DNA of 64,000 bases from Nocardioides_C sp963700955 (lineage in GTDB: Bacteria > Actinomycetota > Actinomycetes > Propionibacteriales > Nocardioidaceae): the NCBI GenBank assembly GCA_963700955.1, contig CAVOZH010000009.1, positions 268,086-332,085 on the forward strand, given 5' to 3'. The notes under the pieces are model-generated. The model was not told where the DNA came from, ran no database searches, and saw nothing but the letters and a program-made list of their open reading frames with translations. This document shows, piece after piece, positions 15,863-24,808 of this stretch. The stretch's first letter is position 1. Each line of letters begins with the position of its first letter. The position numbers were made by a program, and so were the translations under genes.

Positions 15863-17476
15863 TCAGCGCTCGCCGGCGACGAGCCGCTCGAGCACCAGGT
15901 GCGGGTGCTGCCGCTCGACGGCCTCGGCTCGCCACCTGTCGGGGAAGAGCGCGAGAAGTGCACCGTCGCTGCGTGTGAGCACCTCCACCCCGCGCAGGTC
16001 GTTGACCTCCGCCGCATGCTCGGCGGTGGTGCGCCTCGCGACCGAGTAGTCGAGGCGCGACAGCCTGATCGGGGCGTTGAACTCGGTCTCCATACGGGCG
16101 GACGCGACCTCGAACTGCATCGGGCCGACGGCGGCGAGCACCGGGGCCTGGTCGCCGCGCACGTCGGACCGCAGCACCTGTACGACGCCTTCCTGGTCGA
16201 GCTGCTCGATGCCGCGACGGAACTGCTTGTACTTGCCGGAGTCGGCGGCGCGCACGGACATGAAGTGCTCGGGCGCGAAGCTGGCGATCGGCGGGAACGC
16301 CACGGGCTCGTCCTCGAAGATCGTGTCCCCCACACGCAGCGCGGAGGCGTTCACGAGGCCGATGATGTCGCCGGGGTAGGCCGTGTCGAGCACTGTGCGC
16401 TCACGACCGAAGACCGCCTGGGCGTACTTCGTCGCGAACGGCCGGCCGCTGTCAGCATGCGTCGCCACCATCCCGCGACGGAACACGCCCGAGCACACCC
16501 GGGCGAACGCCAGCCGGTCGCGGTGCGCGGTGTCCATGCCCGCCTGCACCTTGAAGACGAACGCGCTGAACGGGTCGTCGACCTCACGCACTGCCCCGTC
16601 CCGGTCGGTGGTCCCGCGCGGAGGCGGCGCGAGCGAGACGAGGGTCTCGAGCAGCTGGGCCACGCCGAAGTTCAAGATCGCCGAGGCGAACATGAGCGGC
16701 GTCGTGTTCCCGGCGAGGAACTCCTCCTGGTCGTGCACCGCGCCGTCGACGTCGAGAAGCTCGTGCTCCTCCACCGCGGCCTCCCACGCCTCGCCCTGCG
16801 ACGCCAGCGCCGTGGTGGGGTCCAGCCGCTGCTCCGGCGCACGGGTGGCGCCGCCCGCCGTGCGGGTGTAGGCGATCATGTCGCCGCTGCTGCGCTCGAT
16901 GACCCCGCGGAAGTCACCGGCGATGCCGACCGGCCAGGTCAGCGGTGTGGGCCGCAGCCCGATCTCCCGCTGGATCTCGTCGATCAGCTCCAGCGCGTCC
17001 CTGCCGGGCCGGTCCCACTTGTTGATCACCGTGATCACCGGGATGCGGCGGTGGCGGCACACCTGGAACAGCTTCAGCGTCTGCGGCTCGAGTCCCTTCG
17101 CCGCGTCGACCAGCATCACGGCCGCGTCGACCGCGGCGAGCACGCGGTAGGTGTCCTCGGAGAAGTCGGCGTGGCCGGGGGTGTCGACCAGGTTGATCAC
17201 CGAGTCGCCGTACTCGAACTGCAGCGCCGCCGACGTGATCGAGATGCCGCGGGCGCGCTCCATCTCCATCCAGTCGGAGACCGTGCCCTTGCGGCCCGCC
17301 TTGCCGTGCACGGCGCCCGCCTCGGAGATGACGCGGGCGTGCAGGGCGAGCGCCTCGGTCAGCGTCGACTTGCCGGCGTCGGGGTGGCTGATGACCGCGA
17401 AGGTACGACGGCGGCCTGCCTCCCGGCGTACGACGGGAGCGGCGATCTCGCTCGTGACGGTATCGGACGCGCTCAT
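15863..17476 (-). CDS. prfC: Peptide chain release factor 3
   Basis: A 537-residue translational GTPase that recycles RF1/RF2 from the ribosome after termination. G motifs are intact: SHPDAGKSTLTEAL (about 30-43), GISITSAA (switch I), DTPGHADFSEDTYR and INKWDRPGRD. The C-terminal domains carry PVAFPPIASFAPEHF and VGPMQFEV, which separate RF3 from EF-G. Its ATG overlaps the stop of a MerR regulator (ATGA), an unusual operon partner for RF3. Confidence 0.96.
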   Translation of the reverse strand: MSASDTVTSEIAAPVVRREAGRRRTFAVISHPDAGKSTLTEALALHARVISEAGAVHGKAGRKGTVSDWMEMERARGISITSAALQFEYGDSVINLVDTPGHADFSEDTYRVLAAVDAAVMLVDAAKGLEPQTLKLFQVCRHRRIPVITVINKWDRPGRDALELIDEIQREIGLRPTPLTWPVGIAGDFRGVIERSSGDMIAYTRTAGGATRAPEQRLDPTTALASQGEAWEAAVEEHELLDVDGAVHDQEEFLAGNTTPLMFASAILNFGVAQLLETLVSLAPPPRGTTDRDGAVREVDDPFSAFVFKVQAGMDTAHRDRLAFARVCSGVFRRGMVATHADSGRPFATKYAQAVFGRERTVLDTAYPGDIIGLVNASALRVGDTIFEDEPVAFPPIASFAPEHFMSVRAADSGKYKQFRRGIEQLDQEGVVQVLRSDVRGDQAPVLAAVGPMQFEVASARMETEFNAPIRLSRLDYSVARRTTAEHAAEVNDLRGVEVLTRSDGALLALFPDRWRAEAVERQHPHLVLERLVAGER

Positions 17477-17889
17477 GAACCTTGCCTCGTCATTCTCTTC
17501 TGTCGGCCGATCTCCCGGCGCAGGTCGGCGGCGAACCCTTCAGCCACCTCGAGCTGCTCGCGCAGCGTCGCCACCCGTACGTCGGCGGCCTGGCGGTAGC
17601 CCTCCAGCCGCTCCACGAGCTCGTCGCGGCCGGGACCGGCCGGGTCGGCCGCCTCGAGGTCGTCCAGCACACCGAGCACCTGCCGCATCTCCTCGAGGCT
17701 GAACTCCAGCGGTTTCATCCGCCGGATCAGCCGGAGCCTGGCGACGTCGGAGTCGGCGTAGAGCCTGAAGCCGCCGGTCGTGCGCCCCGATGGCGTGACC
17801 AGGCCCATCTCCTCGTAGTAGCGGATGGTGCGCAGGCTCAGGCTGGTCTGCTCGGCGACCTCGCCGATCTGCATGTGGTGGAGGCCCAT
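17473..17889 (-). CDS. MerR family transcriptional regulator
   Basis: A 138-residue MerR protein. The N-terminal winged helix is QIGEVAEQTSLSLRTIRYYEEMGLV followed by GFRLYADSDVARLRLIRRMKPLEF, and residues 75-130 form the coiled-coil dimer helix (REQLEVAEGFAADLRREI). No cysteine cluster for metal sensing is visible. It is translationally coupled to prfC. A 26-bp dyad about 40 bases upstream is its likely operator. ATG 17874 is an alternative start 15 bases in. Confidence 0.93.
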   Translation of the reverse strand: MGLHHMQIGEVAEQTSLSLRTIRYYEEMGLVTPSGRTTGGFRLYADSDVARLRLIRRMKPLEFSLEEMRQVLGVLDDLEAADPAGPGRDELVERLEGYRQAADVRVATLREQLEVAEGFAADLRREIGRQKRMTRQGS

Positions 17890-17929
17890 GGGCCGGGAAA
17901 GTCCTCAGGAGTTCGTGGGTGCGGAGTTC

Positions 17930-17955
17930 CTGACGCTACCGTCACGCAGCGTCAG
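17930..17955. promoter_or_regulatory. Candidate MerR operator upstream of merR-prfC
   Basis: CTGACGCT (17930-17937) and AGCGTCAG (17948-17955) are perfect 8-bp inverted arms separated by ten bases, 41 bases upstream of the MerR start. MerR proteins bind such dyads between -35 and -10 elements and twist the spacer; I cannot assign those elements with certainty here. Confidence 0.5.
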
Positions 17956-18038
17956 AGTCACATCGAGCAAGGGCGCCTCCGGTCGGGCAGCGCTCAGCGC
18001 TGTGCGCAGCCTCACACCCTCACGTGACGGGAGGGTGG

Positions 18039-18794
18039 TCAGGCGACGTGGTCGGGAAGGAGCGTCCGCGCCTCCGCGGCCAGGTCCTGCCCGAGGTCGA
18101 CAGGGACGAGGCCGAAACGCTCGTCGTAGGCGGCCAGGACGGCGTCCTCCACCGCCTCGAGCCTCGAGCCTGGCACCTCGTCGTAGAGCGAGCCGACCGA
18201 GGCGACGTCGAAGGGCTGCTCCAGCGCGCCGTAGACCTCGTCGAGCAGGTGGCGCAGCACGGGCGCACCGTCGAAGACCAGCACCGCGCTGAACAGCCAC
18301 GCCCCGCGCACCATCCGCTGCGCCGTCCCGACGAGCTTCACGACGCCGCGGGCGTTGACGCTGTGCGAGCCGGGACAGTACTCCCCCGGCACCTCTCCGA
18401 CTCGCGCATCGACCCCGAGGTCACGGAGCACGCCGACCCACAGCTCACCGAACTCCGCGAACCTGCCCTCGAGGCCCGAGGGCCACTCCGGGTCCGGGCT
18501 GACGTGGTCCACCACGAGAGCCTGCTCGGAGTAGGCGACCGCCCTGCCCCCAGGGGCGCGCACGCACGGCGAGAACCCGGCCCGGCGCGCAGCCGAGACC
18601 GCCTCGGGGAAGCCGGCGAGCCGGACGTCTCGACGGCCGAACGCCACGGCGGGCGCGCTCGGCCGGTACACCCGCAGTGCCGCACCGGCGTCGCCCCGGC
18701 TGACCCGCCGGAGCATCGCCTGGGCCATCGCCATCTCGAGGGCCTGGCCGTCGCCGACCAGCCCTGGTGGCAGGGGTCCACGAAGCAGCTCCAC
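18039..18794 (-). CDS. Lipoate-protein ligase A-like (BPL/LPL fold) protein
   Basis: A 251-residue biotin/lipoate ligase-fold protein. The segments VYRPSAPAVAFGRRD, RRAGFSPCVRAPGGRAVAYSEQALVVD and RGVVKLVGTAQRMVRGAWLFSAVL contain the RxxGG motif and the conserved lysine of lipoyl transferases or ligases. It would load lipoate or octanoate on a carrier protein, but could also be a family member of unknown specificity. GTG 18794 is six bases from TAGGGT, whose TAG is the stop of the upstream DUF72 gene, so it may have its own leaderless promoter. Confidence 0.85.
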   Translation of the reverse strand: MELLRGPLPPGLVGDGQALEMAMAQAMLRRVSRGDAGAALRVYRPSAPAVAFGRRDVRLAGFPEAVSAARRAGFSPCVRAPGGRAVAYSEQALVVDHVSPDPEWPSGLEGRFAEFGELWVGVLRDLGVDARVGEVPGEYCPGSHSVNARGVVKLVGTAQRMVRGAWLFSAVLVFDGAPVLRHLLDEVYGALEQPFDVASVGSLYDEVPGSRLEAVEDAVLAAYDERFGLVPVDLGQDLAAEARTLLPDHVA

Positions 18795-18803
18795 GGGTGA
18801 ACC

Positions 18804-19616
18804 CTAGACGCGCTCGATCAGCGCCATCGCATCATGCGGCGCGTAGCCCTTCACGTCGTTGTCGAAGTACACGTAGACGTCCAGGCCGGCGTCGGCCCAA
18901 TGCCGGACCTTCCCGGCCCACCCGTCGAGCGCCTCGGCGGTGTAGCCGCTGGTGTAGAGCTCCTTGTCGCCGTGGAGCCGGACGTACACGTGGTCGCTCG
19001 TCGGCTCCTCGACACGGGGCCACCGGCCGGCGGTGTCCGCCACGACGAAGGCGATGTCGTGCGCGCGAAGCAGTTCCACCGCCTCGGACGTCGCGAAGGT
19101 GCTGTGCCGGACCTCGAGCGCGTGACGCATCGGCCGGTCGTCCTCGGTCACGGTGAGCGCCCGGTCGTCGGGAACCTTGGCGTCGTGTGCCTTGGCGATC
19201 TCGGCGGCCGCGCCTGTCGTACGCGGCAGCTGGTCGAAGAACGCGGCGAGCCGCTCGGCGTCGAAGCCGAGGTTCGGCGGCAGCTGCCAGAGCACCGGTC
19301 CGAGCTTGGGACCGAGCGCGAGAACCCCGGAGGCGAAGAAGTTCGCCAGCGCCGTCTCCACACCGGCGAGCTTCTTCATGTGGGTGATGAACCGGCCACC
19401 CTTCACCGCGAAGACGAAGTCGTCAGGCGTCTGTGCGCGCCACGCAGCGTAGCTGGAGGGCCGCTGGAGCGAGTAGAACGAGCCGTTGATCTCGATCGAG
19501 GTGAGCTTCGAGGCGGCGTACTCGAGCTCCCTTCGCTGCACGAGGCCCTTGGGGTAGAAGTCGCCGCGCCAACCGGCGTAGTTCCACCCTGAGATACCGA
19601 TCCGGATCTCTGCCAC
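18804..19616 (-). CDS. DUF72 domain protein (YecE-like)
   Basis: A 270-residue protein beginning IRIGISGWNYAGWRGDFYPKG, the diagnostic start of DUF72, a TIM-barrel family of unknown function. TSIEINGSFYSLQRPSSYAAW, HMKKL, GPVLWQLPPNL and DVYVYFDNDVKGYAPHDAMAL are also family motifs. Start GTG 19616 has no ribosome site; a CAGACT box six bases upstream could be a weak leaderless -10. Its TAG stop contributes to the promoter of the next gene. Confidence 0.92.
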   Translation of the reverse strand: MAEIRIGISGWNYAGWRGDFYPKGLVQRRELEYAASKLTSIEINGSFYSLQRPSSYAAWRAQTPDDFVFAVKGGRFITHMKKLAGVETALANFFASGVLALGPKLGPVLWQLPPNLGFDAERLAAFFDQLPRTTGAAAEIAKAHDAKVPDDRALTVTEDDRPMRHALEVRHSTFATSEAVELLRAHDIAFVVADTAGRWPRVEEPTSDHVYVRLHGDKELYTSGYTAEALDGWAGKVRHWADAGLDVYVYFDNDVKGYAPHDAMALIERV

Positions 19617-19635
19617 GGGGGCAGTCTGGCACGCC

Positions 19636-20121
19636 TCAGCCCCGTGCGCGGCTGAGCAGGCGACGGTGCTTGAGGAGCAGCTGCTGCGCCTCGTCGAGAT
19701 CGGAACCGGCCTCTGACATCAGGTCCGAGTCACCGTCCTTCAGCGAACGCAGGGCAAGCTCGAGCCCCTTCTGCTGCGCCTCGAGACTCGCGAGCAAGGC
19801 CTCGTGCGCTGCCTTCACCTCCGCGTCGTCGACCTCGATCCGCCGGGTCTTGTCGAGCAGCTCGGCGTACGCCGGGATGATCTCCTCGAGCACCTGCCGC
19901 ACCTTCTGCGGGTCGGCGTGCTCGTCCTGCTGGATCTCGGCGAACCGTTCCTCGAGAACGTCGGAGCGCTCCTTGAGCGGTTCGAGTGCGGCGTCATAGG
20001 CCTTCACCGCGTCTGCGTGGCTGACGCCAGAGGCGGCTCCCGCCGTCGAGCACCCCCCAAGCAGCACGAGCGCGGCGAGCAGCGCCAGGAGTCGTCTTGT
20101 CCCCCGTACTGACCCGCTCAG
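19636..20121 (-). CDS. Helical lipoprotein, possibly starting at CTG
   Basis: The lipobox L-G-G-C sits at residues 21-24 if translation begins at CTG 20121, giving a proper lipoprotein signal (basic RGTRR, then LLALLAALVLL). The first ATG/GTG/TTG in frame is GTG 20067, which would leave only four residues before the cysteine and no signal. The mature protein of about 140 residues is charged and helical with coiled-coil character (KERSDVLEERFAEIQQDEHADPQ, and later EAQQKGLELALRSL). No domain is recognised. The true start may be CTG or may reflect a sequence error; the function is unknown. Confidence 0.65.
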   Translation of the reverse strand: MSGSVRGTRRLLALLAALVLLGGCSTAGAASGVSHADAVKAYDAALEPLKERSDVLEERFAEIQQDEHADPQKVRQVLEEIIPAYAELLDKTRRIEVDDAEVKAAHEALLASLEAQQKGLELALRSLKDGDSDLMSEAGSDLDEAQQLLLKHRRLLSRARG

Positions 20122-20264
20122 GGCTGCCTAGTTGTCAGGCTGGGCGCCGCCGTACCGGTGATTGGTCTGAGGAGCGGCCGTCGATTCATGTCCGTCGCCT
20201 TCGCACGTGGGCCTTTACTTTGTGCGTTCAACGACACTGCAGCCGATCGGTTACACACGGCGTC

Positions 20265-21593
20265 TCAGGACAGCGACACCCCGTTGATGCTCAGGATCCC
20301 GAGCCTGCCGCCGGCCACCGGGACGACGACCATCGTGACGGTCCCCTCGGCAATCAGACCCTCGAGTTCGGCCTGGTTCGTCTCGGCCTGGCCGCTGAGG
20401 TCGAAGTCGCCCACCGCCGTCGCAGCCAGGTTCCCGACGATGCCGAGGTCGAGCAGCTTCCCGTCCAGGAGGTAGTCGCCGCCGGCCGACTTGGTGAACA
20501 GCCCCCGCATCTCCGTGGGCTGCGACGGTGCCGGTGGCTCAGGCGTCGGGCTCGGCTTCGGGCTCGGGCTGGGCTTCGGCGACGGCTTGGGAGCCCGCGT
20601 CGGCGTGGACGTGGTCGGGCTCGTCTGTGCAGGCCGGTCCGGGGCCCCCGCGCCACGGCGCTTACGACGGTCCTGCCCGGTGGCGACGGTGTCGTCGTGG
20701 GCGGCGCGCCGCTTCTTGTGGTGCTTCTTGGCCGCGGGCTCGACAGCCGGCGGCGGGGGCATCTCGAAGTCGCCGGTGCGGTAACCGACCTCGAACGCCT
20801 GCACGAGCGCGACGTAGTAGTCGTCCTGGTTGTAGCGGTAGATCGCCGCGGCCTGCGTGAGCGGGTCGGAGAGGTCACCGGCGCCGGAGCAGAGGTACGA
20901 CGCGGCCGCTGCCGCGGCGTCGTCGAGGTCGTGGGGCGACATGCGGCCGTCGCCGTCCCCGTCGCGGGCGGCGAACGCCCAGGTGGACGGGATGAACTGC
21001 ATCGGGCCGACGGCCCGGTCCCACACCTTGTCGCCGTCGAACTTCCCGTGGTCGGTGTCGCGGATGGCTGCCACCGGACCAGCGCCGTCGAGCGCGACCC
21101 CGATGATCCGGGGCCGGCTCACGCCGTGGGTGTCGAGCCGCGCCCCGCCGTACCTGCCGTGGTCGGACTCGATGCGACCGATGCCGGCGAGCAGGGTCCA
21201 CGGCAGCCGACACCCCGGGTCGCTCTGGGCCATCTGCGCCGCGGCGTGCCGGTAGGCCTTCTCCGCGGCGACAGGAAGACCGTGCTCGCTGAGGGCGCTG
21301 ACGGTCCACACGCGGGTGCCCTTGGGTGAGGAGACCTCCACCTCGCCCTTGCGCAGCGGTGCAGCGGCACCGAGAACGGTCTTCGGGTCGACGTGGTCGA
21401 GCATCGCGTCCCGAGCGCCGGAGCGGCTCGCCATCGTGAAGGCGTGAGTGTCCCCGGCGGCGACCGTCTCGGACTTGTCCGCCGTAGCGACGCCGGCCAC
21501 TGGGACCAGCGGTGCGGACGTGGCCACGAGCGGCAACAGGACCACTGCCACCCCAGCGCCCACCGATGTCTTCATCCGGCGTGTCGGCCTCAC
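20265..21593 (-). CDS. Secreted lytic transglycosylase (SLT/MltB-like)
   Basis: A 442-residue exported murein hydrolase. An N-terminal signal (RRMKTSVGAGVAVVLLPLVATSA) precedes a linker and a lysozyme-like domain with the catalytic glutamate in AGIGRIESDHGRYGG, followed by GPMQFIPSTWAFAARDGDGDGRMSPHDLDDAAAA and YRYNQDDYYVALV. It cleaves glycan strands to 1,6-anhydro-MurNAc. Behind it lie a basic KKHHKKRR patch, a long Pro/Ser/Lys low-complexity linker and a C-terminal part of about 80 residues with no known domain. GTG 21593 has GAGG six bases upstream; ATG 21599 is an alternative. Confidence 0.9.
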   Translation of the reverse strand: MRPTRRMKTSVGAGVAVVLLPLVATSAPLVPVAGVATADKSETVAAGDTHAFTMASRSGARDAMLDHVDPKTVLGAAAPLRKGEVEVSSPKGTRVWTVSALSEHGLPVAAEKAYRHAAAQMAQSDPGCRLPWTLLAGIGRIESDHGRYGGARLDTHGVSRPRIIGVALDGAGPVAAIRDTDHGKFDGDKVWDRAVGPMQFIPSTWAFAARDGDGDGRMSPHDLDDAAAAAASYLCSGAGDLSDPLTQAAAIYRYNQDDYYVALVQAFEVGYRTGDFEMPPPPAVEPAAKKHHKKRRAAHDDTVATGQDRRKRRGAGAPDRPAQTSPTTSTPTRAPKPSPKPSPSPKPSPTPEPPAPSQPTEMRGLFTKSAGGDYLLDGKLLDLGIVGNLAATAVGDFDLSGQAETNQAELEGLIAEGTVTMVVVPVAGGRLGILSINGVSLS

Positions 21594-21703
21594 GTGCATC
21601 CTCAACAGCCCCCCAGCTAGTCCGACCCGTTTTCCAACGTAGGAACCGATGCGTCCCGTTCGCAGGCATTCGGCCGAATCGACCGACGAATCCCCCACCC
21701 GGA

Positions 21704-22906
21704 CTATGCGGTCTCTAGCACCTCGGTCCGCAGCACCTCGAACTTCATACCTGCTCGGACCAGTCGGTCGACGAGGTTCCCCCCCATCGCCACGGCGGTG
21801 GTGACGTTCCCCGAGCTCGGGGGGTTGTCGTCGAAGGCCAGGCAGAGCGCGGACTCGGCGAGCATCTTCGCGGTCTCGTCGTAGCCCGGGTCGCCTCCGG
21901 AGACCTCCGTGACGACGCGGCGACCAGCACCCTCGCCGACGAAGCGCATCTTGAACCACGACCTCGAGCGCGTCTCCGCACTCGGCCCCTCCCCTTGCGG
22001 GAGGCGGCTGAGCAGCAGCCTCCGCAGTGGCGGGACCTGTGCCGCGGCGGCCAGCACACCGACGCCCGCGACCCCGCCGACCACGACGGGGAGCCGCTTC
22101 ACCGCCGCGTAGTGGGCGTACTCGAAGTCAGGCCCGTAGCTGTCGAGGGCCGCTGCCGAGCGCTTGACGACCAAGGGGTCGATCGTCGGCAGCGGTACGA
22201 GCCACCAGCCGGTGGCCGCGTCGCGATGCGGGGGGCGCGCGGTGGCTCGGACCTTCCGGCCGGCCGGCCGCTGCTCGACCTTGCGCCGCGCGGCCGCGGC
22301 CTGCTTCATCTGCCGGGCACGGGAGAAAGCGGTCATCGCCGACGCGAACGTGCCACCTGACGGTCGCCCACCGGCGCGCAGCATCCCCCGGATCCGGACC
22401 GGAACGCCTTCGGGGAGCTGCTGGACGGTGAACCAGACCCCGAGGTCGTGCGGGATCGAGTCGAAGCCGCAGGCATGGACGATCCGGGCGCCGGTCGCTC
22501 GCGCGCGCTCGTGGTGGGCGACGTACATCCGGTCGACGAACTCGGGCTCCCCGGTGAGGTCGACGTAGTCGGTGCCTGCCTCCGCGCAGGCGGCGACCAG
22601 CGGCTCGCCGTACTCGATGTACGGCCCGACCGTGGTGATCACGACCCTCGCGGACCGCGCCACCTCGGCGAGAGCCTCCGGGTCCGTGGCGTCCGCGTGC
22701 AGCAGGGGCAGGTCGGCGAGGCCAGGGTCGATCTCCGTGAGCCGTGCGCGCACCGCCTCGAGCTTGGTCTGGTTGCGCCCCGCGAGCGCCCAGGTGCACC
22801 CCTTCGGTGCGTTGCGGGCGAGGTACTCGGCGGTCAGCCCGCCGGTGAACCCGGTGGCGCCGAAGAGGACGATGTCGTGGTCGCGCGATCCGCTCTGCTG
22901 GCTCAT
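21704..22906 (-). CDS. Saccharopine dehydrogenase-like / trans-acting enoyl reductase family protein
   Basis: A 400-residue Rossmann protein. DIVLFGATGFTGGLTAEYLA is the NAD(P) site, followed by VITTVGPYIEYGEPLVAACAEAGTDYVDLTGE and HACGFDSIPHDLG, characteristic of the saccharopine-dehydrogenase-like group that includes mycobacterial Rv2449c and Rv2953. The latter is a trans-acting enoyl reductase in phenolglycolipid synthesis. No polyketide genes are nearby, so the substrate is open. Divergent from the propeller gene, with starts only about 40 bases apart. Confidence 0.88.
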   Translation of the reverse strand: MSQQSGSRDHDIVLFGATGFTGGLTAEYLARNAPKGCTWALAGRNQTKLEAVRARLTEIDPGLADLPLLHADATDPEALAEVARSARVVITTVGPYIEYGEPLVAACAEAGTDYVDLTGEPEFVDRMYVAHHERARATGARIVHACGFDSIPHDLGVWFTVQQLPEGVPVRIRGMLRAGGRPSGGTFASAMTAFSRARQMKQAAAARRKVEQRPAGRKVRATARPPHRDAATGWWLVPLPTIDPLVVKRSAAALDSYGPDFEYAHYAAVKRLPVVVGGVAGVGVLAAAAQVPPLRRLLLSRLPQGEGPSAETRSRSWFKMRFVGEGAGRRVVTEVSGGDPGYDETAKMLAESALCLAFDDNPPSSGNVTTAVAMGGNLVDRLVRAGMKFEVLRTEVLETA

Positions 22907-22945
22907 GGGAGCCCACTCTGGTGGGTGGAACCGGTCACGGACAAC

Positions 22946-24799
22946 GTGCGTCCCACCACAGTGAGACGACGAACCGGCACCACCCTCGCCCTGGGCACGA
23001 CCACGGTCCTGGTCGCCACCGCGCTCGTCACCGGGATGGTCGGTCCCTCGGGCAACCGGGTGGGCCACCTGGTCGCGCCATCCGCCGCCGCGACCGAGCT
23101 CCAGCGGTTCTCCGGCTGCCAGGACCTCCGGCAGTGGTACGTCGACGCAGCCCTGCCACACGTCGGCCCCTGGGGGCTGGACGGTGCGGTGTGGGCGGAG
23201 TCGCTCGACGGGGCCCGCACGACCGCCGACCTCGCCGGGGACGCGCTGAAGACCCCCGACAACGCCGTCGGCAACGGTCCGACCGGGACCAACGTGCAGG
23301 AGGCCGGGGTCGACGAGCCCGACCTGGCCAAGACCGACGGCAGCCTCGTGGCCCACGTCCGGGGCCGTCACGTGGTGCTCACCGACGCCACCGGTGACAA
23401 GCCACGAGAGCTCTCCACCCTCCGGCTCCCCCGCGACCTGCAGAGCGCCGAGCTGCTCCTCGTCGGCGACCGTCTCGTCGTGCTGGGGACCAGCTGGGAC
23501 TGGGAGGGGCCGATGCGGACCACCCTCGACGTGAAGCCTGGGCGCATCCTCCCGGGAGGCGCAGGGACGACCCGCGTGCTCGTGGTCGACATCGGCGACC
23601 CCACCGCACCAGAGGTCGAGGACGACTCCTCCTTCGACGGCGGGCTCGTCTCGGCACGGCAGTACGACGGCGTGGTCCGGCTGGTCGTGTCCACCCAGTC
23701 CCCCGCGATCGACTTCGTGACGCCCCGGCGAGGCCGCACCGCCGAGGAGGCGACGCGAGAGAACCGACGGCTCGTCCGGGAGAGCGGCATCGACGACTGG
23801 CTGCCGAGGGTCGAGAGCGACGGCACGTCGTCACGGCTGGTCGGCTGCGGGGACGTGCAGCACCCCCGGAACGCCTCCGGCTACGGGACGGTCACCGTCG
23901 TCGCCCTCGACCCTGGTGAGCCCGACGCCCGTCGTACGACCGCGGTGACGACCGGCAGCGACCTGGTCTACTCCTCCACCGACCGGCTCTACCTGGCCAC
24001 GACGCAGCGACGTGCCAGTGAGGTGCACGCTTTCTACCTCGACGGCTTGGACACGACCTACGTCGCCTCCGGCCGGGTCCCCGGCCAGGTCCGCGACCGG
24101 TGGTCCTTCAGCGAGTACGACGGTCACCTCCGTGTCGCGACGGCCCTCGGCAAGGACTCCTGGGACCCCGACGAGAACGCCGTGGTGGTACTCGAGGAAC
24201 GCGGACCCGACCTGGTCGAGGTCGGCCGTGTCGCGCGGATGGGCATCCGCGAGCAGATCCAGTCGGTGCGCTGGTTCGGGCAGGTCGCGGTGGTCGTGAC
24301 GTTCCGGCAGACCGACCCGTTGTACACGCTCGACCTGGCCGACCCGAGCGCACCCCGCGTCGTCGGGAAGCTGAAGATCCCCGGGTTCTCGGCCTACCTG
24401 CATCCGCTCGGCGGTGACCTGCTGCTGGGTCTGGGGCAGGACGCCTCGAGGGACGGCAGCACCAAGGGCGCTCAGGCGGCGGTCTTCGACCTGCACGACC
24501 TCGCCGACCCCCGCCGTGTGGACACGGAGAACTTCTCCCGGAACACGCAGTTCGCCACCCAGTGGGACCCGCGCAGCGTGACCTACCTGCCGCGTTCGCG
24601 CACGCTGCTCGCGACGATCCAGGACTGGAACGGCGGTATCCGGCTCGTGGTGCTCAACGTCGGCAGGGACGGCCGGCTCACCCGGCGACCGGGCCGCAGC
24701 CTGCCGGGCTGGGACGTCTCCGCCGTCCGCACCCTCCCGCTCGACGACGGGCGGGTGGTTCTCGTCGCGGGCCGGACGCTGAGCGTGCTGGAGCCGTAG
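22946..24799 (+). CDS. Secreted beta-propeller domain protein
   Basis: A protein of about 617 residues of the bacterial beta-propeller (PF09826-like) type. A signal segment (TLALGTTTVLVATALVTGMVG) leads into GTNVQEAGVDEPDLAKTDG, the characteristic entry motif. Blades carry repeats such as VLVVDIGDPTAPEV and LYTLDLADPSAPRVVGKLKIPGFSAYLHPLGGDLLLGLGQD. The family is thought to act at the cell surface, but its role is unknown. Three in-frame GTG codons (22925, 22946, 22961) could start it; I chose the middle one because it keeps a basic n-region. The stop TAG is reused in the promoter of the next gene. Confidence 0.88.
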   Translation: MRPTTVRRRTGTTLALGTTTVLVATALVTGMVGPSGNRVGHLVAPSAAATELQRFSGCQDLRQWYVDAALPHVGPWGLDGAVWAESLDGARTTADLAGDALKTPDNAVGNGPTGTNVQEAGVDEPDLAKTDGSLVAHVRGRHVVLTDATGDKPRELSTLRLPRDLQSAELLLVGDRLVVLGTSWDWEGPMRTTLDVKPGRILPGGAGTTRVLVVDIGDPTAPEVEDDSSFDGGLVSARQYDGVVRLVVSTQSPAIDFVTPRRGRTAEEATRENRRLVRESGIDDWLPRVESDGTSSRLVGCGDVQHPRNASGYGTVTVVALDPGEPDARRTTAVTTGSDLVYSSTDRLYLATTQRRASEVHAFYLDGLDTTYVASGRVPGQVRDRWSFSEYDGHLRVATALGKDSWDPDENAVVVLEERGPDLVEVGRVARMGIREQIQSVRWFGQVAVVVTFRQTDPLYTLDLADPSAPRVVGKLKIPGFSAYLHPLGGDLLLGLGQDASRDGSTKGAQAAVFDLHDLADPRRVDTENFSRNTQFATQWDPRSVTYLPRSRTLLATIQDWNGGIRLVVLNVGRDGRLTRRPGRSLPGWDVSAVRTLPLDDGRVVLVAGRTLSVLEP

Positions 24800-24808
24800 G
24801 CTCGAGGC

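Noticed and set aside
20641..20760. Repetitive C-terminal linker of the lytic transglycosylase as a tandem repeat element
   Set aside because: It is protein-level Pro/Ser/Lys low complexity typical of actinobacterial secreted proteins, not a DNA repeat with fixed unit.
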